DNA of 64,000 nucleotides from Dendrolimus kikuchii. Taxonomy: Eukaryota > Arthropoda > Insecta > Lepidoptera > Lasiocampidae. Location of the stretch: the NCBI GenBank assembly GCA_019925095.2, contig CM034391.1:4677051-4741050 (forward strand), written 5' to 3'. Positions 19,210 through 29,669 of this stretch are shown here, piece by piece. The position numbers and the translations under genes were made by a program. Under the pieces are notes generated by a model, which made no database searches, was not told where the DNA came from, and saw only the letters and a list, made by a program, of their open reading frames with translations. Every line of letters starts with the position of its first letter. The stretch's first letter is position 1.

Positions 19210-19375
19210 TGTCTGTCTAGTTGTTCCGGCTAATCTCTGAAACGACTGGACCGATTTTGATGGGACTTACACTGGCAGATAGCTGATGTTATAAGGAGTA
19301 ACTTAGGCTACTTTTTTTAAGGTTCCGTGAAAGAAAATTCCACGCGGACGAAGTCACGGGCACAGCTACTACGAA
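19210..19375 (+). mobile_element. Helitron-like fragment
   Basis: It contains CGACTGGACCGATTTTGATG and ends CACGCGGACGAAGTCACGGG CACAGCTACTA, close to the usual GGGCACAGCTAGT terminus with a changed last few bases. Confidence 0.45.
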
Positions 19376-19969
19376 TAAGAAAATCGTGAAATCTCAAATA
19401 ATTTTCATTTTTTTAAATAGTTTTTTTCCGTAAACAATTTAACTTTGTGATTACACTAGTACCTACCTAGTACTACTAGTTACCTACTAGTTACAGTATT
19501 ATTTTTTGTGACCATAAGCGTTCGATCTAACTTTTAAAATTGGTACGTCCTCCCGTAAATGTTCTAATTTAAATTTTTATATTTTATGACTTGATTGCTT
19601 TATATTATTCTGGTTCTGTTTTTCTAAATATTGAACCTGGCAATTGTGCTTGAAGCAGGTCAACGGCCCATCGTGACATCTTGAATCCAACACTACGACA
19701 GATGAAAAGCATTGTGTAACCTTTAATTATCAAAGAGTAACTCATATGTGCAGTTATATCTATATGTATATATGTATTAAGACATGTTTTCTTCATAATA
19801 TCTATCTACTGCAGCTGACATTACTTATGTATTCATTGTTTCAATATGTAAAATTATGGGGACAATGTTTACCATGAGGAGCTAGAGAGTAGGTACCTAC
19901 TGTGAGAGTTCAGTCATGATAATTTGAGCGCAGGGATACTAACACCTAAAAATTTACAGTACCTACTTA
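19376..19969. other. AT-rich intergenic, nothing seen
   Basis: No gene. A cluster of CTAGT/ACCTA words at 19452-19492 (ACTAGTACCTACCTAGTACT) is a short simple repeat. Confidence 0.35.
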
Positions 19970-20285
19970 TTTTTTTATTTTTTATTGCATGAGTTCAGCA
20001 GACAGGAACCCCCCACGTGATACAAAGCGGTTACCATCACCTATGGACATTTGCAACACCAAAGGTGTTACAAATGCGCTGCTGCTCTCTTAAGGGAGAC
20101 TGGAACTTGGTCACTAATGCCGGAACACAAATCAAGGTTGTTATGGCGGTATGCTCTAGACCAGGGGTGGTAGCCATCCAGTCGGGCAAATACCCTCCCA
20201 CCTGGCTGTAGGTTGTCTTGTCGCCTCTTACGACAAGCCGCCCGGCCGCAGGAAATTTTATTCTTTCTCTGTTCATGCACGTATA
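19970..20285 (-). mobile_element. SINE-like family A, full copy
   Basis: T-tract, then TTGCATGAGTTCAGCAGACA on the left and TTCTTTCTCTGTTCATGCACGTAT on the right. Sense strand is minus. The conserved antisense-to-plus frame (20068-20298) starts MHSILYVHEQRKNKISCGRA, keeping the family ORF in a slightly altered form. Confidence 0.8.
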
Positions 20286-20586
20286 AAATGGAGTGCACCT
20301 CCTATATGGAGTAATAAAATAAATAACTAAGAAATAAAGAATATTAGAAACGTAAATAATTGTTTTTCTTTGAGTTTTCAAGTACTTGTGGCGAATTTAG
20401 GGGTTTGACTAATAGTTGGTAACATGTTAAGTTTTCGAGAACCCACAGTGGAAATGGTGTGTGGTTATTTTTACATTTAAGGCTTGTAGCAACGCCAACG
20501 TTCTTGTGGATTTTTCGGTACTGATTTTTCTGGCTATAGCGGTTATTCCTTAGACGCGGTCGTTTTTCATATGCATTATTATTTTA

Positions 20587-21057
20587 TCTATACTAATATT
20601 ATAAAGATGAAGAGTTTGTTTGTTTGTTTAAACGCGCTAATCTCAGGAACCGCTGGTCCGATTTGAAAAATTCTTTCAGTGTTGAATAGTACATTAGGCT
20701 ATATTATATTTTCAAAAAATCAGGGATCCTTACTTAAAGTCCAATAATGTAACTCAAGGTGTAAAAAAATGACCCGAAAAAATCCATACACGGCGTGCGC
20801 TGCGAAAACTATTGATTATAGAACAAAACAATGTACTACCACTTTGCAGAACATATAGTGCTAATCTCAGGAACTACTGGTCTGATTTGAAAAATTATTT
20901 AGTCTTTAGTATTAGATAGCCCATTTATCGAGGGAGGCTATAGGCTATATATCATTATGCTAAGACCAATAGGAGCGGAGCACCAATGAAAAATGTTTAA
21001 AAATCGGAGGGTTTTGAAAGCAAATTCCACGCGGACGACGTCGCGGGCATAGCTAGT
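20587..21057 (+). mobile_element. Helitron-like element, both ends present
   Basis: It begins TCTATACTAATATTATAAAG and ends GACGTCGCGGGCATAGCTAGT. The 5' TC and 3' CTAGT are Helitron-like, and there are no inverted repeats or target duplication. Inside is a repeated block: AATCTCAGGAAC(C/T)(G/A)CTGGTC at 20640 and 20868. Confidence 0.62.
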
Positions 21058-21648
21058 TGTATATAAAATAAAGTAGTGTTTAAAAAATAATTAAATCAAA
21101 TTATTTGACTCTCTTTTCTAAAGCTGTAATTTTTTTTATCCTGTTTTGATTAAAAATAGAAGAGTAACGGTTTCATGTCAATAATATGGAGGTCATTTAG
21201 TGAATTGTTTTCTTAACTTACAATAACTATACAAAAAATACGAAAAAACCACGTTACGTCATATAACGGGAAGATTTATGATATTTTTTTGGTAAATTGT
21301 TTATCAGTAATTACCAATAAAAACCTTTCGACCTTTTGCGGCAATAGGAGCCTTTAGTATGGCTTTAGACTCCTTATGTATTAAGCCATTATCGAGTAAG
21401 AAACACAAATCTAAATAAATAATATAAATACTTACAAATTAAATAAGGATTTAAAAACTTATGTAACACGGAGGTTTCATTCTTCAGCGCCAACCTCTAA
21501 CAACGTTTACGAATACATAATGGTAAGATAGACTTCGCTTATGTGTTCGATAATATAAGACGTTTTCTGATTATTAAACAAATCCAAATTTATCTCTAAC
21601 ATCACTGACAGTTAATTGTGGTAGCTTAGAATATTTAAACTACTATAG
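21058..21648 (+). repeat. Possible LTR upstream of a tRNA-Lys primer site
   Basis: By position, an LTR should end just before the primer-binding site at 21649. The region is AT-rich with AATAAA-like words, but its left edge cannot be placed and no second copy exists in the window. Confidence 0.25.
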
Positions 21649-21666
21649 TGGCGCCCAACGCGGGGC
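21649..21666 (+). promoter_or_regulatory. Retroelement primer-binding site (tRNA-Lys type)
   Basis: TGGCGCCCAACGCGGGGC differs by one base from the complement of the 3' end of insect tRNA-Lys (TGGCGCCCAACGTGGGGC), the primer site used by several LTR retroelements. No gag or pol follows, so this would be a remnant. Confidence 0.5.
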
Positions 21667-21810
21667 GCCACTTATTTAAAGGTAGAAAATGTAATGTAGC
21701 AATTAGGAATACATTTTTTATAGTGTAACTCGTGAAACAAACTCACATTCACATTTATTATTAGGATTAAGATGCATGCTAGATTTTTTGTCGGAAAGCA
21801 ACGTGATGTT

Positions 21811-22089
21811 TTATATTAATTTGCGTTTCGAAGTGTATTTGCAAACTATGCTGTCATCGATGTAAATATTTGGCATATCGAGCCATCTATTAGTGCGTTC
21901 CAATAGTAGCTCACAAATCTCAAATTGCGCCATCAGCATATTTCTGTTTTTCATTAATAACATCATCGCTACATAAACAACTCCACTTGAGTTTGTCATT
22001 GTGAAAATCGCGGTCGCGCCTGAGCGTGGTTGTTCCGATTTCTTAGTGGAACGCACTCTTTGATCATCACGTATTGACATTTTTAGCAA
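21811..22089 (-). other. Unidentified 92-codon ORF
   Basis: An open frame beginning MLKMSIRDDQRVRSTKKSEQ and containing TMTNSSGVVYVAMMLLMKNR. It is somewhat protein-like, lies about 145 bp after the primer-site motif and in opposite orientation. I do not recognise it; it may be chance. Confidence 0.2.
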
Positions 22090-23743
22090 TGTTCATATTT
22101 GGTTGGGCTTGTATCACAGATATATTTTTATGGCTAATGAGATATCTAGGAAATTAGTCAAGCAGTCACCCGGACTTTGGACTCTGAGCAAAACGTAGTA
22201 CCTACGGTAGCAGTATGTCGTAAATACAAAGATTAAATAACAGTTGTTAATTAAAACTCGAGGGAATATTCGGTCAATATTTTTCTGGGTATATAGTTGT
22301 GTGTAGTATCATGTCAGGTCTGGACGAATCATAATGTTTGCTATTTTATCAAATCAATACGTGGCGAGATTTGCTTTCAAAGTCGTAAAAACTATAAAGT
22401 GGAAAGTTCTAGATAAAATCTACTTTTAACGAAAATTAGTCTGAACAAGATCCGTGAAGATACAGTTGTTTTTGAGTTTTCTTTTTTTTTAAATTTTATT
22501 ATCCAATATGCTTACATTCATATACATTAGAAACACATTTGACTGTGTCACAGAAACCTTATGGGTTTATTCGTGCCGCATAGAGTCGTGTACACAATTG
22601 TTATATCAGAAATAGGGCCAGAGGCGAGTAATTGTTATCATCATTCTAGTGATTAGTTCTGATTTGATAATAAAAGCTAGGTTATCATCATTCTAGTATA
22701 TGGTTCTCTTTTAGTCCCAGGTCTGCATATGTGAGCCTGATGGTCCGCTTTGGGAAACAATATAGAATCCTTTTAGATTATATTTGATCGATTTATAGTT
22801 ATTTTTGTACTTTGATTGCAGGTCATTTATAATGATTGGTATCATATATTCCTCGCGCCTTGTCCCATACACATAATTAAATTAGATGTAAAGCTTGTAT
22901 TTCATTTGCATTAATTAATTATTTTTATGAGTCCATAGACCGTCGACAGTTTGCAGCCTATTACGCATTTGCCCGAATTTTTAGGTAATGATCGGCCATG
23001 TATGTTTTAATGTTGTTATGAACTTTCTAGTAAAAGTATTTTAACTTATGTAATGGCAACACAGGCCTAAATGAAAATTATGTTAGTAAAAGTTTAAAAA
23101 AAAGTAAATAGAAAATGTTATAATGGCAATTAGATTTATACGGATTATATTTCTACCCTAATCTACACCTTAAACCAATAGGTCAAAGAAACGCTTGACT
23201 AACAGAAGTCCATCCTTTACGTAACCCTCTTCAGAACGCTCTTCATTTCGATCGATGCTATTATTTTACGCTTGACTTGCGGTTTGACTCTATGAAATAT
23301 CCTATTCACTCGTGACTTTCAGATTGTATGAATTGACAGACTCCGGAAAGATAACCCACTCTGCTGTAGCGCGTCTGTTTAGATAAAATGACGATAAGGG
23401 AATAAGTTGTCTAGTTCCATATCGCACTCTCCGAACTATATCGGATACTTTCCCCGAGCACAATGTAAAGAAAACGGGGACTTTTGAGCCAAAGAATTGT
23501 AATGAGTTGAGTATGGCTTAAAAATAGCCTTATATTTTTCTATTACAAAATGGAAAACACCAGCCGTAAATTCTGTTTGGAAGACGAGAAATCTTAAACA
23601 TAAGGTCCTAAATAAAATGAGTTATCGATTACCATAATGGATTTATGTGAAAGAATTTCAACAATTAATAATATGAAAACACTTACACCAAATGATTAAT
23701 TTATTGAAAATAACTAAACCTACTACAATCATAAAATTGACAG
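22090..23743. other. AT-rich intergenic, nothing defended
   Basis: No gene. The direct repeat GTTATCATCATTCTAGT occurs twice (about 22634 and 22681). Confidence 0.35.
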
Positions 23744-23915
23744 ACTCTGTGGTTGAGCAGACTACGCCTATGCCGGCTTACTTCGATTCTGTTCTATTAT
23801 TTACTATGGCCTGGGAGTCTAGGATCGGCCCCAGAGTAATCCGTGGTATATTACCCATAATACAAGCGTAACTTACTTAATTTGGGGACATAATATAAAA
23901 TGTGTTATTATTTAA
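23744..23915 (+). mobile_element. tRNA-derived SINE family T1, copy with degenerate head
   Basis: It starts CTCTGTGGTTGAGCAGACTA (A-box-like) and continues with TTATTTACTATGGCC, CGGCCCCAGAGTAATCCG and GTATATTACCCATAA to AATTTGGGGACATAATATAA. The same body, inverted, is at 42243-42452. The B box is damaged here (CTTCGATTCTG). Confidence 0.62.
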
Positions 23916-24540
23916 AAAATATTAACATAATAAAGAGATATCCTAAAATCGCTCTCATCTCTTTACAATCTGGTCCCAAGAATGTATGAAAGCGTATCCG
24001 CCTCCTTTACACATTTGCTTCTGTTCTAATGCCTGGTGCAATTCTGAAGCGGATAACGTTTCATGGTAGACGAGAGATATTATAATATTTGACAAAACTT
24101 ATTCTCTCATAATTTGCATGCTAGTCACGACTGGAAGAGCTGAGCGTGTTATGATTAAAATCACATTTAAATTTGTGATTGAAAACCGATCTGTCATAAT
24201 TTGGCTTAAAATGCCAACAATCATTGACTAGTAACATTGTACATGATAAGGCGTCTATTAATAAAACCATTATAAAACTTGATTTTAGATAAGCATATGA
24301 AGATAGTGTAATCTATGTCTACACTATATTTTGAATTGTTGCATCAAAATATTTACGTAATAGTCGTGTAGTGATTTTTCCTCATCGAGACGTGCAACTC
24401 ACCTGATTCGAGTAACTACGAATGTATGGAGATACTCTTGGACTATCTTCTTGACTGATATTGGAGTATGGATGGTATTGGAGTTGTTTCGAAACTGAAG
24501 TCTGGAGTTCTATGTGTCTTGTGTGTATCTAGAATCCTTT

Positions 24541-25205
24541 TTTTTTTTTTATACAGGGGAAATCCGTTTGAGGACCGTAGGCCACGCGAGGGGGAAAGGT
24601 CGCGGCCCGTGAGTGGGATTCGCCAGGTCGGGGTGGCACTAGCACCCCACGTTGAGATGTGAGATGCTATTGCCACGCCGCGGTTAGGGATACCCACTAA
24701 AACCCCTGTCCGATCCCAAGCGTCCTTTGTCCGGGCTGTGGGCTCGCTCGCGCATTCACCACCAGCCCGGACGGACGGCCGCCGGCACCTTTGCGGGCTG
24801 GCCTCACCATTTGGTAGCCGGAGATCTGGGTCTCTCCGGCTCCTCTACCTCACCGCGAGGTGAGAGGGGGCGCGCGGATCGGCGCGCGTCCCTCCTCTCC
24901 GGCCTTTATGTGCGGGCGGGTCCGGTTTCCCCGCCGGTCGCCCGCACGGCCGTAGCCTACGGCGGCTGGAGGTCGTCATGGACAACCCTCCGACGCCGCC
25001 GCCGGCTCTGGCGGGAGGGGAGCGTAGCGGATTGCTCCCTCTCCCGCTCCGCCGCCTCCTTTGCGGACATGACGGTTTCGCAGAAGGAGGCGGCTGCGTC
25101 CCACGCGTCGGCGCTCCCGACCATGGCCTTCACCACGGCTGATCTGGCCGATTGCCAGATTTCAAGGGTGCAAGGGTAAGAGGGAATGGAGATAAATGGA
25201 CTCAC
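24541..25205 (-). pseudogene. R1-like LINE: ORF2 C-terminus and 3' UTR
   Basis: On the minus strand, frame 25205-24957 ends a reverse-transcriptase polyprotein: SAVVKAMVGSADAWDAAASF, CETVMSAKEAAERERE, then an Arg-rich run and LQPP stop. The 3' UTR follows and contains CAGGGGTTTTAGTGGGTATC, with an end GGATTTCCCCTGTATAAAAA (poly-A at 24541). The same UTR occurs at 32780-33087 (minus) and 33321-33512 (plus), where target duplications show it is mobile. The clade (R1/LOA-like) is from recollection. It abuts the downstream end of the BEL/Pao element and may have inserted into its 3' LTR. Confidence 0.68.
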
Positions 25206-25532
25206 CCGTAATAATATGAGCTGAGTAACCGGAGCGTCTGCGATACAGGAGTAGCAGTGCGTGTTCTCTTGTTATATATCTCCCGCTTCACAACTAGATT
25301 CACTTGCCACTTATCACCAAGCTCTTGGAACCCGGTTAGTATTGCAATTGGGTGGATATCTCAAATGCGCGCGCGATGCGTGAATGTCTTTACGACGGAT
25401 CGATTCAGACTGATCGTTGAGACGCGGAAGTGCGGGGTAAATTACTTTTTCGGGGAATCATCGTTCGTTACGCGGTGGCGTGAACATCCTGGGGCCCGGG
25501 GAAAAGGTGACGGCTCCCATTTATAGTGCTGA
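25206..25532 (-). other. 3' flank of the BEL/Pao element, candidate 3' LTR start
   Basis: Directly after the Pol stop (minus strand) comes non-coding, GC-richer sequence. TGTTCACGCCACCGCG begins at 25486 after GGGCCCCAGGA and could be an LTR start. AGATATATAACAAG (about 25280) could be a TATA region. No matching copy exists near the 5' side, so the LTR call is unproven. Confidence 0.35.
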
Positions 25533-28500
25533 CTAAGTGCTGTTGTCGTCGGGGGGAAGACGAGCAATCTTTGTGACTGGTCTCGTTAAGCTGCCATCCT
25601 TGGTGCTGAGTTCTACGACTCGGACGACGTCATCCTTTCCGGGCAGAATCTTCTTTATTCTTCCCATCTTCCACTGGAGTCTGGGAAGATTATCCTCCTT
25701 TATGAGTACCAGCTCACCAATCTTGGGTCGACTGGTTTCCGTAGTCCATTTAGATCGGGATTGGAGAGTGTGCAGGTAGGATTTCGACCACAAGGTCCAA
25801 AATCGCTGAGCCAACGCTTGCACTAAGCGAAAACGTCGTAGGGTTGATGGAGGAGAGGATTCATGGGAATGTTCGGGTAATGCGGTAAGTGGGCGACCTA
25901 TAAGGAAATGACCAGCGGTTAGGACTTCGAAGTCTGTAGGGTCTGAAGACAGAGGGCAGAGTGGTCGAGAGTTGAGAACGGCCTCAATACGGGCTAAGAG
26001 TGTAGAAAATTCTTCAAAGGTCAGATGCTGCTCACCTAATACGCGATAGAGTAATTGCTTAGTAGATTTCACGGCTGCCTCGTGCAGACCGCCAAAAGAA
26101 GGAGCTGAGGGCGGATTGAGCAACCATGTGATCTGCTGTGTGGCTAGCTTGTGCGTAATTCTATCATCATTGGCCTTTAAGAAGTTTTGTACTTCTATGA
26201 GCTGATTTCTTGCGCCGACATAGTTTGTACCGCAATCAGAGCGAATTAGGGTAGGGATTCCGCGCCGACTAACGAACCTTTGCAGTGCCGCAAAAAAGGC
26301 GTCCGTAGAAAGTTCCGAGACAGCCTCTAAGTGCACTGCCTTGGTGGCGAGACAAACGAAAACACAAAAGTAGCCTTTGAGAAGTTTGGCATTGCGTAGA
26401 GTACTTGATTTAATTAGGAATGGTCCGGCAAAATCCGTGGACACTTGACTAAACACCGGTTGTGGGCTGACTCGATCAGCCGGTAGGTCGGCCATAAAAG
26501 GGGGATTCGGCTGAGCTCGATGCCTAAAACAGCGTACACATTTAAAGACACGGTGACGAATGACTCGCCTTCCAGATAAAATCCAGTATTGTTGACGGAG
26601 TAGTGCGTGTAGTGTATCTGCGCCCGGGTGGCAGTGTATAGTGTGGAAATGATCTATAATTAGGTCCACAAGGGGGCTTGAACTGGGTAAGATGAGGGGA
26701 TGTTGTGTGTCATATCTAAGGGCTGAGTTGGACAAGCGCCCTCCTACTCTAAGAAGACCATCCTTGAGAAAGGGCGAGAGGCGTTGTATTCGCACTGTAC
26801 ATAATTTGTTAGTTTGCAGTCGGTGGATGTCTTCAGCGAACATATTTTGTTGGACTGAGCGTACCCAGTGTAAGAGCGCTTTCTTACGTTCGTCTACGGT
26901 AATGGGACCAACGATGCGAGAGTGAGAAGATACCAAGCAATTGTGTGCAAAACGTTTAATACATGCGGTTACGCCTACAAGTGTGTCTAAGGAGCTGAAT
27001 CTCGTGAGTAAATCCGTGTCTAGATCAGGAACCGCGATGTGAGCTACCATTTTTCTTGGTTTTAGACCAGGCAGTACGTGATGACCCAAAGCAGGGGGCA
27101 TCGTGGGCCAGGTATCAGGTGGGGCCTTGAGCCAAGTAGGCGACCACCATAGGTCATAGGCTAAGAGTTCCTGTGCTGATATTCCCCTGCTAGCACAGTC
27201 GGCAGGGTTAAGAGCTGAGGGTACATGTCTCCAAGTAGGGTTACATGGATTGGCTGCAATGGCAGAGACTCGATTGGCCTCAAAGACCTGTAGGGATTGA
27301 GAAGGAGTTTTAAGCCAGGCGAGTACGATAGTACTGTCTGACCAACAAAAGTGTTGCTGAATGGTAATGTGGGCAGAAAGTTGAACAGAGACGCGAGAAA
27401 TGAGCAGCGAAGTGAGGTGTGCAGCTGAAAGTTCCAGCTTTGGTATAGTCTGTCGGGTTTTAATGGGGGCTACCTTGGATTTAGAAACAAGTAGTCTGAC
27501 GTGTACCTGACCCGTGATATTCGTTTCATGAAGATAGACTGCGGCTGCATATCCGGATTCGGATGCATCGGCAAAACCGTGTAGGGTGTAGGTGGAATCT
27601 TTGCTGGTGCAAATTGTTCTGGGGAGTCGAAGAGCAGAGAGTAGAGGTAAGTCTTCAAAAATGTGCTGAAATTGAAATGTGACATCATTGGGAGCCGATT
27701 CATCCCAGTCTAACTTTAGAGTCCATAGGTGCTGAATGAGCAGTTTTGCGCGGAAAATAACTGGGCTGATCCATCCACTAGGATCGTATAAACGAGCGAT
27801 GGTACTGAGTATTGACCTTTTGGTAAATTTTTCCAGTGTAGGTACCGAAATGTGATATGTAAATTCGTCCGTTTGTGGTATCCATTGCATACCAAGTACC
27901 TTGATTGCATTGGAGTCGGGTGCAACATCAAAATCCTTGGGTATGTCACATTGATCATCCGGGAAGCGTTCTAAAAGCTGACGAGAGTTTGAGGTCCACT
28001 TTCGCAAATGAAATCCCCCTAGGGCTAGTAACTCAATGAGTTCAGTCTGCAGAGCTATTGCCTTGTCAACTGAATCATGCCCAGTCAGAATGTCATCCAC
28101 GAATATGGAGTGCGTAAGAACCTGTGCAGCCTGGGGAAAACGGTGACCTTCATCAGTGACCAGCTGTATAATAGATCGATTGGCGAGGAAGGGGCTGGGT
28201 CGTAGGCCATACGTGACAGTGGACAGGGCGTAAGTGAGCAGAGGTTGATCTGGAGAAGAGCGCCATAGAATGAGTTGGAACCGTCTGTGGTCTGGGTGAA
28301 CTAGTATATTTCTAAACATCATCTGGATGTCTGTACTAAAGACCACTTTGTGAGTACGAAAATTTAGAATGATGTCAGTAATATCACGTTGGAGCGGTGG
28401 GCCAGTGTGCAGACAGTCATTAAGACTGACACCATTAGAGCTCTTACAGCTGCCATCAAAAACCGTGCGAAGTTTTTCAGAGTTGGCTTTGAAGATGCCA

Positions 28501-29663
28501 TGATGCGGGACGTAAAAATGGTCTTTTCCTTTGAATGTGCTGGGGTGACAAAGAGCCATGTGGCCCATGTCAATGTATTCCTTCATGAAGTCGATATATT
28601 TTGAGCGGAGGGTAGGATCTCTTTGGAGTTTGCGCTCCAAATTAAGGAATCGTCGTAGTGCAATAGCGTGGGTTGCACCGAGCTTAGGTGCCTTTGTAAG
28701 AAAGGGAAGGGATACTATGTATCGCCCTGTGGGATCACGTGTGGTGGTAGAACGAAAGTTCTCCTCACACTCGTCAGAGGTTGAGTTGTCCTTTGATTGC
28801 ACTTCTTCGACTTCCCAGAATCTCTCCAGAGCGGAGTGTATTTCTTTATTTGAGTGTTGGGGTTGTAAACAGTCAATATTTACTAGTGCTGAATTAACTT
28901 GAGGCTCAGGCTTTGTGTAGTTTGGATTGATAGGACCTAAAAGAGCGAAATTGAAGATCGTGCCGAAGGCTATTGGCCTGCCGGGGCCCAAAAAAATTTT
29001 GTTACCATCCAAAATTTGGCCCAAGACATCAGAACCTAAAATCAAGTCAATAGCGGCTGGAAAACGATAAGACGAGTCTGCTAGGGGAAGCTGTGTCGAG
29101 TCGAGGAGTGGAACAACGTCAGGTAACATTGTTAATGGTAAAAGACCTGTCAAATCTGGTAGAATGTATGCCTTTGCGCTAATTACTGGGACTTCGGTGT
29201 GAATAGGGCGGAATGTGATGGTAGTTGAAGAACTAGAGTTTTGAGTCTGTTGATTACCGACTCCTGTAATTTTTAGTTCTGTGTGCTCGACAGGCAAACG
29301 TAATTTTTGTGTCATAGTTTTAGTTAACAAGGTTAGCATGGAACCGCTGTCTAATAATGCTCTTGCCTTATGAAATACTCCAGCGTTGTCTGCTAGTTCT
29401 AGGGACACAGTGGGTAATAAAACTGGTGGATCGTGTACTGTAATGTGCTGAGTATGTGCTGAAATATGACTGTCATTTTGGTTAGCTTTATCAGAGGAAG
29501 TAACAGGGCTGCCAGGCAAGTGATTATTATGATAAACTTTATTATCATAGTGCTGAGTATGAAACTGGGATTTATTTTGTTTACGTGATGTAGTGGATGG
29601 TGTATATTGTAGCGATGGTATGGGTGGGTGTAGTGTAGTATTGTGTAAGTGAGTAGCAGGTAG
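25533..29663 (-). CDS. pol: BEL/Pao Pol: protease, reverse transcriptase, RNase H, integrase
   Basis: The frame is open from the codon after Gag's UGA (29663) to the stop at 25535-25533, 48 + 1328 codons. No ATG opens it: the residue at 29519 is a TTG leucine, so expression by readthrough from Gag is implied. Numbering from 29519: aspartic protease motif LLDSGS at 55-60 and LILGSDVLG at 159-167; RT with STDIQMMF at 395-402 and FVDD at 473-476 (Phe replaces the usual Tyr); RNase H with GFADAS (Asp 651), LEL (Glu 696), SDST (Asp 728) and NPADCASRG (Asp 774); integrase zinc finger with HTIHCH and CVRC (994-997); DDE triad STDF (Asp 1029), RSDCGTNY (Asp 1095) and GLHEAA (Glu 1147). All catalytic positions are present. 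The C-terminus is WKMGRIKKILPGKDD, then VTKIARLPP, typical of the family. The encoded enzymes copy and integrate the element's own RNA. Confidence 0.93.
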   Translation of the reverse strand, partial: LPATHLHNTTLHPPIPSLQYTPSTTSRKQNKSQFHTQHYDNKVYHNNHLPGSPVTSSDKANQNDSHISAHTQHITVHDPPVLLPTVSLELADNAGVFHKARALLDSGSMLTLLTKTMTQKLRLPVEHTELKITGVGNQQTQNSSSSTTITFRPIHTEVPVISAKAYILPDLTGLLPLTMLPDVVPLLDSTQLPLADSSYRFPAAIDLILGSDVLGQILDGNKIFLGPGRPIAFGTIFNFALLGPINPNYTKPEPQVNSALVNIDCLQPQHSNKEIHSALERFWEVEEVQSKDNSTSDECEENFRSTTTRDPTGRYIVSLPFLTKAPKLGATHAIALRRFLNLERKLQRDPTLRSKYIDFMKEYIDMGHMALCHPSTFKGKDHFYVPHHGIFKANSEKLRTVFDGSCKSSNGVSLNDCLHTGPPLQRDITDIILNFRTHKVVFSTDIQMMFRNILVHPDHRRFQLILWRSSPDQPLLTYALSTVTYGLRPSPFLANRSIIQLVTDEGHRFPQAAQVLTHSIFVDDILTGHDSVDKAIALQTELIELLALGGFHLRKWTSNSRQLLERFPDDQCDIPKDFDVAPDSNAIKVLGMQWIPQTDEFTYHISVPTLEKFTKRSILSTIARLYDPSGWISPVIFRAKLLIQHLWTLKLDWDESAPNDVTFQFQHIFEDLPLLSALRLPRTICTSKDSTYTLHGFADASESGYAAAVYLHETNITGQVHVRLLVSKSKVAPIKTRQTIPKLELSAAHLTSLLISRVSVQLSAHITIQQHFCWSDSTIVLAWLKTPSQSLQVFEANRVSAIAANPCNPTWRHVPSALNPADCASRGISAQELLAYDLWWSPTWLKAPPDTWPTMPPALGHHVLPGLKPRKMVAHIAVPDLDTDLLTRFSSLDTLVGVTACIKRFAHNCLVSSHSRIVGPITVDERKKALLHWVRSVQQNMFAEDIHRLQTNKLCTVRIQRLSPFLKDGLLRVGGRLSNSALRYDTQHPLILPSSSPLVDLIIDHFHTIHCHPGADTLHALLRQQYWILSGRRVIRHRVFKCVRCFRHRAQPNPPFMADLPADRVSPQPVFSQVSTDFAGPFLIKSSTLRNAKLLKGYFCVFVCLATKAVHLEAVSELSTDAFFAALQRFVSRRGIPTLIRSDCGTNYVGARNQLIEVQNFLKANDDRITHKLATQQITWLLNPPSAPSFGGLHEAAVKSTKQLLYRVLGEQHLTFEEFSTLLARIEAVLNSRPLCPLSSDPTDFEVLTAGHFLIGRPLTALPEHSHESSPPSTLRRFRLVQALAQRFWTLWSKSYLHTLQSRSKWTTETSRPKIGELVLIKEDNLPRLQWKMGRIKKILPGKDDVVRVVELSTKDGSLTRPVTKIARLPPDDNST

Positions 29664-29669
29664 TCATTG
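29661..29669 (-). promoter_or_regulatory. Candidate readthrough stop UGA-CUA between gag and pol
   Basis: The minus strand reads CAA TGA CTA. UGA followed directly by CUA is the best-documented leaky stop context in eukaryotes (for example alphavirus opal stops and some metazoan readthrough genes). Here Pol continues in the same frame for 1376 codons without an ATG near the start. Alternatively it is one disabling point mutation in an originally continuous gag-pol ORF. Confidence 0.6.

Noticed and set aside
24727..25179. 150-codon plus-strand ORF
   Set aside because: It lies on the strand opposite the LINE ORF2 end; its length is a by-product of GC-rich LINE sequence.
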